Position numbers and translations under genes: made by a program
Shown here: positions 23,346 to 34,100 of the stretch, one piece after another
How positions within the stretch are numbered: position 1 is the stretch's first letter
Layout of the letters: every line of letters starts with the position of its first letter
From: Oscheius dolichura
Lineage: Eukaryota > Nematoda > Chromadorea > Rhabditida > Rhabditidae
Assembly: GCA_932521035.1 (NCBI GenBank)
Contig: OW051494.1
Span: forward strand, 420,001 to 484,000
Length of the DNA stretch: 64,000 nt
Direction of reading: 5' to 3'
Notes under the pieces: model-generated
Seen by the model: only the letters and a program-made list of their open reading frames with translations
Told to the model about the DNA's origin: nothing
Databases searched by the model: none

Positions 23346-23952
23346 AATCATTAAGCAATTCAAACTTTTTGGGGCAGAAATTAGGCAGAGAAGCCAGAAA
23401 ACCATTCCGTCTCGAACCCTTTCAAACTACCACTCCATTCTGTATCCAATTTTAAATCTTCCCGGTTCTAGTCCCTCCAGGGATATATACAATGGTTTTT
23501 CTCTAGTAAAAAATATACCTGGGTGACGAATCCTCTAGCATTTTCCATTCCTCGTACAGTTTGAAAAGGAGCGGAACGTCCTGAACGGAAGAGAGCTCCT
23601 CTCATGGAAAGGGACTGGGAGACGGCGGCTAAAAAGGATTCCCCCCTTCTTTTTTGTCTAATAAAGGAGTTCGTACCAAGGATGACTAGCCAGCAAAGGA
23701 GAAGTTTCATCTTCGGAGCCAAGAAGAAGAGAAGAGGAGGCAGCAGGACAGAATGATCTCCTCTTCATCTTGGGGGAGCTTTTATAGTGCTGCGGGGTTC
23801 AATATAGTGGAAAATGGAGAACAAACGGGGTAGATATTGAAGAGAACGGTGAATTATAGCAAGTAGGCGAGGAAAAATGAAAATCCAACGAAAAATGAGC
23901 AAAAAAAATTGAGCAGAGGCGGGAAAAATGGCCGGAATAATAGTGCATAGAA

Positions 23953-24042
23953 GGCGCGCACCCGCACCCGTAGAATCTCGGCATATCGGCGGATAGGCGG
24001 GAAATTCAATACGCGCGCATTGCCGAGACGGTACGGGTGCGA
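23953..24042. repeat. Palindromic element, copy 9
   Basis: Left arm CGCACCCGTAGAATCTCGGC (from 23964), right arm TTGCCGAGACGGTACGGGTG (from 24020). Outer ends GGCGCGCAC and inner ACGCGCGCA; shorter loop of about 35 bp. The AGCTG core is lost on both arms. Confidence 0.8.
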
Positions 24043-24682
24043 AAATCAACCCATACGGCGAAAAAAAGAAGAGAAGCAATCAAATGAAAACTTTATACTA
24101 TAAAGGTGCGTTGATTTTTCATTTATTCTTCTTTCGATGAATCCAAGAAATCTTCTATTTGTTGGGACGATGGTTCCATGGAGAGAGCAGTCCGTAATGG
24201 AAAGTTCTGCTTGCGGCATAATTTGATTCGTCTGTAGCGTTAGGTGATTGGCGTTTCGAAGTTCGGGTAGGTGAGTACGACCCCGGGGAGAGGTAACAAG
24301 AGTGTTCTTTGCCTTCACAGGTAGCGGCGGGAGAGCATCTTAACTTCCGGAAGAGACGACTTCCGGTCAGCCTGCTGCCAGGTGAGAGAACAGAGAATTG
24401 GTGGTGATTTCTAGTTTTTCTTGACTTTTATAGGGGCGGGAATGGGTTAAAACATGATATAATCTTGCTTAGAACCCTCAAACTTGTCAAAAAGGGCGGA
24501 GAACGATCCTAACGCAAGATTTGCTCATTTATTCTTCTCTCTGATGAAAAAATCATATTCTAGGTACTTTTATAAATAAAATAGACTAAAAACTACCCCT
24601 TCCATTTTTTTCCCCATCAAAAATGATCCAGAAATAGTGAAAATTGGCTCGAATTAGACTGAAATCGCTCTCTCCAACTCGG

Positions 24683-24713
24683 TGCCGCCGCACCCGTAGA
24701 ATCTCGGCCGCCA
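24683..24713 (+). repeat. Half element of the palindromic family, copy 10
   Basis: CGCACCCGTAGAATCTCGGC followed by CGCCAG. No partner arm nearby; only a GCGCGCGCC stretch at about 24735 recalls the outer end. Confidence 0.65.
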
Positions 24714-27408
24714 GCGGGCAGGATATTATATAAGCGCGCGCCTTCTGCCATGCGCGTTCATACTAATGGACATATACTAAAATTGGAACAATACAGAGAT
24801 TAGCGTGAAAGGATGGGCACGCAATTCTCTTAAATTCGTGAAGCGTTCCAAATTTTTTGCCTTTTTTTGGATTCTCATTACTTTTTTTCCATATTTTAGT
24901 ACTAAAATCAGGCAAATTCGTCCAATTTTCCCTCTTTAGACTCGTTTTTATTCAATTTTCTTCCAAACGAAGCCATCTTTCTGCTCTTCGTCCATTTTCA
25001 CCAATAAAAAAGTCAAATCCAGCTCTGTTTCTCGTAACTAGGCGTCGTTTAGAAGAGGACGCGACAGGGGTCGGCCCTCCTCCTCCTCCTCCTCCCGTCT
25101 CGGGCCACCTGCCTTGACCTTCACGTGCTCCTCCCTTTGTTTTGGCATCTCGCCAGCCAGCAGTATAGTAAATAACCGATTGGTCTTTTCAGCTGTCCAT
25201 TATTCTCCTCCCTTCTTTTTCTATTTTTTCCATTCTAAACATCTTTCCAGGACCCTTTTCTTCCTAAAACCCATATTTTCCCTTGATTTCCCCTATAAAT
25301 GGGGGGAATGACCAGGGTTTCCGGTTCAAACCCTCCGGTTTCCCCCTCAAACAGCCGGTCACATATTCTTTGCTTTAAATGACGCACACACATCCCGGTT
25401 GTCGGGGAAGAGTGAGACGTGTATTAGAGAGAGCGACGCCGAACGATTGGGGCGCGTTTTGGGGGCGGTGGCCGGGAAAAAAACTGGGACAGCTGGACAC
25501 AGAGAGGAAACGACGAGGAGAACTCTATTTTCAACGATTCCCAATGGCCGGAAACTCTAACAGGTGCCTTCTTTTTCCTATTTAAACTATATTTTCCCCG
25601 GGAAATTTCGTCTCGAGACCTGCGAGAGCCTTCCAAAGGGAAGCCACTCAACCCGCAGCGCGTCCTGAACTTTCTTCGCTTTTTTCGCTCCTTTTCTCCG
25701 AAAGAAATTTATCAGCAGCTGGCTGTTCAAAGTCCAAATTGTTCTGGCTTCTTGATTTTATCTCCCTTTACCCGGGAATTTCCTTCTTTTCCTTCAAAAA
25801 ATCTAGATTTTCCAACAAATTATCAGTTTTCTCATGGTCTATTGAACCAAAATACAGTCTGCTTCCTGATTTTATGTCATTCCACCCACGAATTTATGAA
25901 ATTTTTGGAAATACTCGGTGAAACCGGGTAGAAAAGGCTCAACTGTCGAATTTCCTCATTTTCTACCTAAAACCCCGGATTTTTCAATAAAATAACAGAT
26001 TTTTTAATTATTTCTAGATTCAATATATGCTATATTTCTTATTTTCTAATCAATTTCTCTTCAAATATCGGTAGAATCGTGAAATAGGCGCGCGGTTTCA
26101 ATATTTCCCCCTCTAAAACCTTATTTTCTCCATAGAAAGCCAAGTTTTCTTTATAAATTAAACGAAAAAGGCTGTCCTTTTAAAGGTTATTGCTAATTTT
26201 CCTGGAAGAAACCCCGTCAATACCCAAAAACTCATTAAAAGTGCTCGCCGCCCCTTGTTTTTCTCTGCCTAGGCTCTAAAATCGATGCTTTCTGTATTTT
26301 CCTAGTAATAACACCTTATTTTTGTCTATTAGCATCCTAAAAAACCATTTTTCATTGAATTTTTTGAAGAATTCCACGAAAAATAAAAAACTCTTGGTGC
26401 AACCCTTTTAGCTCTTATCTCGTCGTTGTTTTTTCGTCTAAGGCAGTAAACCCGGCATTTTTCTTCTGTCTACCAGTGCCAGTCTCCTTTTTGCGTCTTC
26501 CCATGGTTCTAAACCATCATTCTTTCCTTTTTCCCCGTCTGAAATGGCCTTTGAAAGTGCCGAAAATGGTCCTTTTCTGAATCAGCCCCAGTTTTATGGC
26601 CATTGGCCGGGAATAGGCCCCTTTCCAGCTCTTTTTCCCCTGTCTTTTATTGTTTCCCAATGGATTTTTCTATTCTATATTTGGAATAGAAATCTGGGAG
26701 AGAGGCAAACAGCTTTTTACGGTTGGCTGGCATGGGAAAAAGGAAGAAAAAGAGAGAAAGAGATGGGAAAACAAGATCTCTACACTCGGTTGTCCCATTT
26801 TTAGCCATTTTCAGTCATTTTTTCTGGTTTTTTTTCTCCAAAATTGAAAAAAATATGGAAAAATTGACCCTGAAAAGTGGAAAAATTGGTTTAGAAAGCA
26901 CAACATCCTCATTTTTAATCCGATTTTTCATTTTGGACCCAGCTTTTGAGTGAAAATGGTGAAAAACGTTTAGAATCTTGAAAGTCGGCGTATTTGAGTA
27001 TACTGTATCATTTTTCATCATTTCCCCCTCCAAAAGTACCCTATAATCTTTCAAAATTCGTTCTGTAATGTTCTGTTGTCAGTCAGGTCAATGGCCCGAT
27101 TATTTACCCACCCTCTCCCGCTCCCGCTCTCCTTGTCTCTTCCCATGTGGTCGCTCTATTTTTATGTCTGTCTTCCTGTTAGAAAATCAGGGTGGTAGGG
27201 CGGGAAAGACGGGAGAGAAACAACATATTGACACCGAAAGACACCGAATGGGAACCACCAGGGGTTGCTGATGGTTTCGATGATCAGAAAAGAGAGAGAG
27301 TGAGAATCCCTTTCTTATCAGGACCTACAGTTCAGTTTTTACAATCCAAACGAGCCGAAGAAAACAGCAGAAATGGGGTGACCTGATTTTGAGCCCAGAA
27401 ATCCTGCT

Positions 27409-27490
27409 CCCGCACCCGTAAAAACTCGGCAGCTGGAGCAATAGGCGCGCCCTTACCTTAGGGCGCAACTGCCGAGAGTTTACGGGTGCA
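27409..27490. repeat. Palindromic element, copy 11
   Basis: Left arm CGCACCCGTAAAAACTCGGC (from 27411), right arm AACTGCCGAGAGTTTACGGG (from 27467). Both arms carry the compensating change AAACTC/GAGTTT, so pairing is preserved despite divergence from the consensus. Confidence 0.85.
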
Positions 27491-28533
27491 TTTTAGCTTC
27501 CTAATTTAGGGCTCAAAAATTGAAAAATTACAGTCAAAAGAAGGCGGAAAACAAGGCTCTCAAGGTAATGCGAAGAGACAACTTGTTTATTTTCCCTCTC
27601 CTCTACCTGGCAAGAGTGGATTTCTCGCGAATTTTCTCGATTTTTGGGGGAATTTTCCCGCCAAACGTGGGAGAAGCCTTCCTGGCCAATTCTTCGCTTA
27701 TTTTCCCCCGTTATCTTGTTTATTTTTCTATTTTCTTTCTATTCTTCATTCAAAAAGCGCCCACTCTGATCAGAATACCCTCCACTCTACAAAAGACAGC
27801 CCCCGGCAGCTGTGTACTCTTTCATATGCTCCTTCTTCCCACCTGTTGGCCGGCTTGAGAGGTCAACTGGACTTTGTTCCCCCGTCAAAGAGCAAGCGAA
27901 CGCAATCTGAGAGCCAAAACAAAGACATCCTGCCCTATATTAATATCAGTATATCAGTATCCAGGAAAATATCCTAAAAAACGTATTTTTGACTCCAAAT
28001 CCGGAGACAATGGCTTGTTTTTCGACTGGCGCCCTTCCAGTTATTGTATCGCGGCTTTATTGTATTTTAAAATTATCGGAACTTACAGAATATAATCTAT
28101 AGAGTAATATTAACATTACAGTAACGTTAAAAAAAACGAAATACCTCGAAATTGCGTTTTAGCGCCCAATTTCGATTGTACAGTTGTTGGCGCGCTTTAT
28201 GTCTTATTTTTCTATTTTCTCTTATAAATTTTGAATTAAACAGGTTCTATAGGTTATTTTAACCGTATTTTACAGCTACAGTATACAGTTCAGTCAAAAA
28301 AACCTTTAAAAATTGGGTTTTCCGCACAAAACCCGACCAATATGGTCCCCGCCGCGCCATCTTGCCTTTTCCGGCTCCTCTGCTCAAAATTTCCCCATTT
28401 CTTCCTACTTTTCCCGTTCGAGATCCAAAAATACCTTCTCTAAAGTGTAAAAAACATTTTTTTCCAGGTTAGCTAAAGATTTTCAACAGTCGGTGACCTC
28501 CTCCACGACCACAGCTGTTCCTCCTTGAGCGCC

Positions 28534-30310
28534 ATGAGCACCCGGTTCGTTTTTCCCTCTTTTCTCCCGAAAAATGAATGTTTTCCAGAGAAAAATGCCC
28601 TCAATGTGGACACGACATCGATTTAAATAGCAAGAAAAAGAATTATAATGGATTTTATTTAGGAATAATTATAGGCCATTCAATTAATCTGCAGATGAAC
28701 AGCGCCGAGCGGTAAGCACGCTCTATTTACACTTTTTTAATATAGATTGTTAAAGCTATGAATTTAAAAAAGACTATGAGAAGTTTAAACTACGAGTGAC
28801 GATAATTAATCTGGTCCTACTGGTGGGGGCATTCTGCTTCCCTTCGAGACCCATGGACGCCATTTGCCACTTCCTAATGGTCTGGTATTACTGTACTTTG
28901 ACTATTAGGGAGTGTATACTGCTCATTAATGGCTCCAGGTGGGTCTTCTACTAGAGAAAAGAAAAACAAAAAAAAAGAAAAAGTGGAAAGATGATAAATG
29001 TCAGCGAGAGGATTCGAACCAGCACCTGTAGAATACTAGGCGCACCTCTTATCCACTGTGCCAAGAAGACAGATTTTTCAAGAGCGCGCGACTGTTTTTA
29101 ACTAGAATTTTGCGTATTTTGCCTTTCAAAAACTGTTTTCTACCCAATTTTCTTCTATTTTTCCATATTTTTAATCTAGAAATGTTCAGAATGCACTGGT
29201 GGTGGGTAGCGCACCACTATCTAGCCTGTGTCATCGGTGGGGTAGCTCTAACCTGGCCCGACGACTCTGCCTACCAGGTAGCCTCCTCTTCCTCTTCCCC
29301 CCATCAGTTTTTCAGCTCTTCCGAATACAATTTATCCTCTTTACCGGTTATATTTGTTGCGTCCAACAGCTACAGTATCAATACCAGTCGGGCTGTTTGA
29401 GACGGCTCCACGCCCTCGGGGTAGGAGACAATATGGACGTCACCCTGGGTTAGTCCCTCTATTTGGCCATAATTGTAAAATTTTAGAAGGGTTTGCCAGT
29501 TGGATGTTCAGCGGATTGACATTTTTATTACCATTTTTAATAGTTGTCTATTTAATAGAGCTGTATAATGCCTACACGTTGTTTTATCTCTGGAGGGAGA
29601 AGGACGACGCCGTTTGGCAGGTAAGCTCGGAATAAAATTAGAAATTTTTGGTGCATTTATGGGAGAAATACAATAATGTTGGTTTCAAAATGTAGAGCAA
29701 AAAATTCTAAACAAGACATGTTAACAATTATTAAAATTCTTCTGCATGTTTCTAAAATATAGGCGCTAAAACGACCTTGTAGGTTTTTGTACTGAAAAAT
29801 CTTGTGGAAATGGTCTCGACGGGAAAAACAAAATTTCTCGGACTATTTCTATCGAAAGCACTGTAATTTAGGCATCAAAATGTAGCCCAGAAAATGGACT
29901 ACAAGAGGGATTAAACATATGTTGAGTTAGAGCGCATTTACGGAGTCAGGGACCGCCAAATTGGACAAATGGTTTTGGGGCAGGAAATCATTACAGAAAT
30001 GAGCTTTTGAGCCATTTTTAGACTGAAAATGATGCTTAGAATGTGTTATACTAGATTAAATAATCTAAAAAGATTGAATTTCAGTTTTTGTCCATATTTA
30101 CTGTCGTATTTCCAGGTAATCGCCCTGTCATTCCTGTTCCTCGTCGTCGGGACGGGCAACTTCATCGCCGTCTCGCTAATCGTTCTCGAGAGAATGAAGC
30201 AGTCTGCCCATGAGAGAATAGAGAAATTATTTGAGAAATATGCCTTCCTCAGTCCATTTTTACACCAAAAAGAAGATATAGTCCAAGAAATTGAGAAAAA
30301 GAACGAATAA
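28534..30310 (+). CDS. TMEM120: TMEM120/TACAN multipass membrane protein
   Basis: Seven exons (28534-28544, 28589-28711, 28756-28938, 29190-29277, 29316-29448, 29487-29620, 30116-30310) give 288 residues in frame. Family landmarks in order: KKNYNGFYLGIIIG, DYEKFKLRVTIINLVLLVGA, FLMVWYYCTLTIRECILLIN, WWWVAHHYLACVIGGVALTW, LQYQYQSGCLRRLHALG, EGFASWMFSGLTFLLPFLIV, LIELYNAYTLFYLW. These match vertebrate TMEM120A/B almost position by position: a six-helix membrane fold with coenzyme A bound inside, located in the nuclear envelope and ER and linked to fat metabolism and mechanosensation. The N-terminal coiled coil of the family (~80-100 residues) is missing from this model. The start used (MSTREKCPQCGHD) is provisional, and 5' exons may have been missed. 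Intron 3 contains a tRNA-like sequence. Confidence 0.92.
28999..29070 (-). pseudogene. tRNA-like sequence (degenerate)
   Basis: On the minus strand the order is an A-box-like GGCACAGTGGATAAGAGGTG and a B-box GGTTCGAATCC about 35 bp later. The acceptor stem does not pair and no standard anticodon loop is evident, so this is not a functional tRNA by eye. It lies in intron 3 of the TMEM120 gene, antisense to it. Confidence 0.55.
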
Positions 30311-31198
30311 ATAGTATACTTAGTAGTTTTTTAACTGTATCAATACTGAAAAAGTCGTTTAATCTCTATTTGTGCATTATTCCGTAATCTGGCATTTCTA
30401 CACGAACGCCTATTGTCTGTGTTATTCAAATTCCACGACTCTGTTCCTTATTGCCAGCTGTTGTCTCAGCGAGACCGAACGGCGCGGCCCGCCACGTATT
30501 ATCGGTCAAATTTCATCATTTCCTCACTAATATATTCATTTTTTTGTTATATTTTTAATAAGAAAATCACTTTTTAATATTATTATAAACATAAAATATA
30601 CAAAAAATTAATTATAAAAGCTATTTTTCGCGTTGTAAAGCAGTTATTCCGCCGCCAAAGGGTAAAACCTTCAAAATATTCAAATTCTCACCTTTCTCAT
30701 CAATTTTGTTCTAATGTTTTGTAAGTAACAGGCTAAAATAACATCACAACAGGACCCTGACCCCAATTATCGCCTCCTAATCCCATTGGTTACCTCATTT
30801 TCTGCAAAACAAGCGTTATGCGTCCTACCCAGGATTAGAAGCGAAATTTTCCATTTTCGCGTTTTTCCAACATTCTTCACCTATTTTTATGCTTTTATGG
30901 AATTTAGTCCATTTTCTATATTATAAACATCTAATTTTTGTTTATATAGCTGCAAAAACGGCGACGTTTGGTCCATATTGCGTTCACACGTGGCGGAGAG
31001 GTCACTCCTCACGGTCAGCCGCCTTTATTGTCCTTTTACAACCGACAATTAACCGGTTGGATGTCTTTTCCTCTCTGTATTAATTTAGAAACAAAAAATA
31101 TTAATATTGTAGAAAATAAACTCTACAGTAGCTCATTTAGAAGCCGTTTAATTCTCTTTTCCATGATTTTCCATGAAATTTGATTTTTCTTCCAGGTT

Positions 31199-34100
31199 AT
31201 GGATCCCCTGAGGAATCCGTTCGGATACCGTCCACCTCCAGCAGCCGGTAATCCGCCTCCTGGCCAGCGAATCCCTAATGGGATCCCTCCAAGACCACCA
31301 CCATCCATTCCCAATGGGAATCTCCCCCCAGTAGACCCCATAACAGCCATGATGACGAGAGCGGCCCAAACTCTCCGGCCGAGACACCCGCTCGATCCAA
31401 AAATGGCGAAACTTCAAGAGAGGGCCATCAAGATGGTTAAAGATCTACCCAGCACCAGCTACGGTCACTTCTTCCCCGGGAATGGATCCCCCGCCCTGAC
31501 TAATTTCCGTCCTCCCCAGCTGAGAGCCCGACGCTCTCGAGAGCCAATGATCTACGCGGGAACCTACAGTTTCGCCAACAATCCGGCTTGGGGTGAACCG
31601 AAAGAGAAAAAGATCACAGTGGATAGAGAAGAAAGAGCCACGCTACCGCCAGCCACTTCTCATCAGAGACCAGCAACTAGTGAGTTTTTTAGTGGAATTT
31701 TAACTAAATCTTTTGATTGGATATTGTTCCCCACTGTTTTCTGACCTGAAAGATATGTTCCTTTCCCCGAATTCCAAAGTTTTTGGCTCCAAAATCGCAC
31801 TGGAAGTCATAAAGGCGCCGCCGGGATAATTATCACCGCGACGGGGGAATTCTTGCCCATTTGGGACTAAAAAAGTCCAATTTTCAAAAAAGTGTTTTAG
31901 TAGTTTTGTAGCGAACTTTCTGCTGGTTCTATTGATATCAAAACCTTTGCGAAAAAGTCATCCTTCCGATCCGTGGCGAAGCTTTGAAAATTGGCGTGCA
32001 TTTCCCTTTTGAACTGTGATATGGCGCGGAGAAAAAATGGTCTAATCGGAATAAAAAAATCTTTCTTTCACAAAACTACTACAGTGGTTTTGTAAAGATT
32101 TTTCTGCTCTTTCCGATGATATTAAAAGTTTCTCGAAAATTTATGGTTCCGACCGGTGGCGAAGCTTTTAAAGGAACTGTCAGGGACATAGGAAGCTGAC
32201 TGTAGATTTTCGCGGGCTTTGAGAAACCGCGGGAAAATGGTTTTTTTTCCAGCGTTTCATCATTTTATTAAATTTTTTTTGATTATTCTGATATGACTCT
32301 TCATAAGTAGGCAAATCAGGGCAAGAAACTATTGGAAAATAAGAAGAAATACGCTAAAACCGCAGGCGCGTTCAATATTCAAATGCGCGCCAGGCGCGCG
32401 AGACGCCAATCTCTACATGTCGCGCCAGGACCCGTGAACGAAACTTCCAGTCCCTGACAGTTCCTTTAAAGTGATGGTTTCTTTTTCAGTCTCCCTCGAG
32501 GAATCCTTCCACAAGGAGATGATCCAGCTGGGTTTGGCCGGGAAACAATCTATCCGTGACGCTATCTGGTCCCACCGCGACTTGATCGTGAAATTTATTG
32601 GCGATGTGACGGATCTTCGAGAGCATGCCAACGTGGATTACGAGGACCGGGTCGGGTATATCAACGACTACTTTACCGAGAGAATTATCCGGCTTCATCC
32701 TCTCCATGGTTGGAAATACTATTTTTTTTAAATAATATTAATCTAGAACTAAATAGCCGAGTGAATACTCTCAGCCAGGCAGAGGCTAACTTTCTGGTGG
32801 AGAATGACTACAACATCTATCGTATTGTACACCGGATCTTCGCCCCCGAGATGCGCTTCTTTGACCAGTTTGATTGTGAGTTTCCCACTCATTTTAAAGC
32901 GCAATCCTCCTTAAATAAATCTGGACACTGTTTTACCTATTTCCCGCCAAGAAAACCTTTGAATTTTGTAATTTTTGGGCGGGAAAACGGCCTATAGGGA
33001 TAGTCTACCGTAATCCTGCTCTATTACGGTAAATTCTTCTTTAAAAATTGGTGGAGACTTTAACTTTTTGTCTATGGGTCTTACAGCGATTATCAGGATA
33101 AGATTCAGAATATATTGGACGGGATTTTATAATTTTTCGAATGACAATTGTCTTCCGCCTCCGGAAAGGAAGCTGCCGGCTTGAAAATGCATAATTTCCT
33201 CCGAATTTTTGAATTTTCGCTGGTTCAAAAGCTACAGTAACCTTCCCAGCTCTTGTTAAGACATTTTTTATTTAATAATAATAATAATTATCGTAATTTT
33301 CAGACAAAGACTTTGTCCTTATCGTCGAAGAAGAGACATGGAACTTGAGAAGGCGCAAATTCCTCGAACAGTCAGTCTATCGTAATCTTATCTATTTTTT
33401 TTCTCATTTATAGAATGGAAGGTGTTTTGGGAAGTTTGGGAAGGCTAGAAATTACCGATGGAGACGCCGAAACGGGACAGGAAATCCAGAACGCCGTGAT
33501 AGAACACCTGGCGGGAGAGGTGGAACCCGCGCGACTTCAGGGAATCTGTACGTTCTCTTCGGGACCCAATATAAATGGAAAAATCTATTTCAGTTGAGAA
33601 AGATGTTCTCCCGGCGGAGACAATTGGAGCAGCGATCAGGATACTTCAAGAGGCACCGGCGGAGCCCGAGGTGGAGAGAGATGACCTGGAGAATCCGAGG
33701 GTTAGCATGTCGGAGAGCGAACGGGATGAATTGAGGTGAGGATACTGTATCCTATTGACAATAGGCTATTGTATAGTCTGTTTCAAATGGAAAAACTTTT
33801 CCCGCGCGGTTCAGATCTTCAAATTTTTCAAGTTCAATTTCTTGCAAATTTTTCGATAATTGGATTTGACAGAGAGTCCAGCTATTTTTATGTTTTTTGG
33901 GTAGCTTATACTTCGAATAAGCAAAAGCAATAATAAAAACGATGACAACATATGTAAAATCCGCATAAAAATGCATGCCAAACTTTGAGGTTGGACCATC
34001 TAGACGGGAAAATGCTCGACCTAGATTCGACTTTTCCTTTAAAAAATTCAATTTTGAGTTTTTTGCATTTGAAAATACCCTTTGTATATTTTTGGTTAGG

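Larger units (their letters stand above)
22475..28533. other. Long non-coding, pyrimidine-rich and repeat-bearing interval
   Basis: About 6 kb with no convincing gene. It contains a dispersed repeat (23.1-23.4 kb), two full palindromic elements (23.95 and 27.4 kb) and one half element (24.7 kb). The stretch 24.8-27 kb is dominated by TTTTTC/CCTTTT-type sequence. Part of the region just before 28.53 kb may carry undetected 5' exons of the TMEM120 gene. Confidence 0.5.

Noticed and set aside
24857-27386. Several 60-90-codon ORFs in the 24.8-27.4 kb interval
   Set aside because: Phe/Ser/Leu-rich readings of T/C-rich DNA; no conservation signals or splice continuity.
28999-29070. Functional tRNA gene
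   Set aside because: A- and B-box are present, but the acceptor and anticodon stems do not pair; the same applies to the other four tRNA-like spots.
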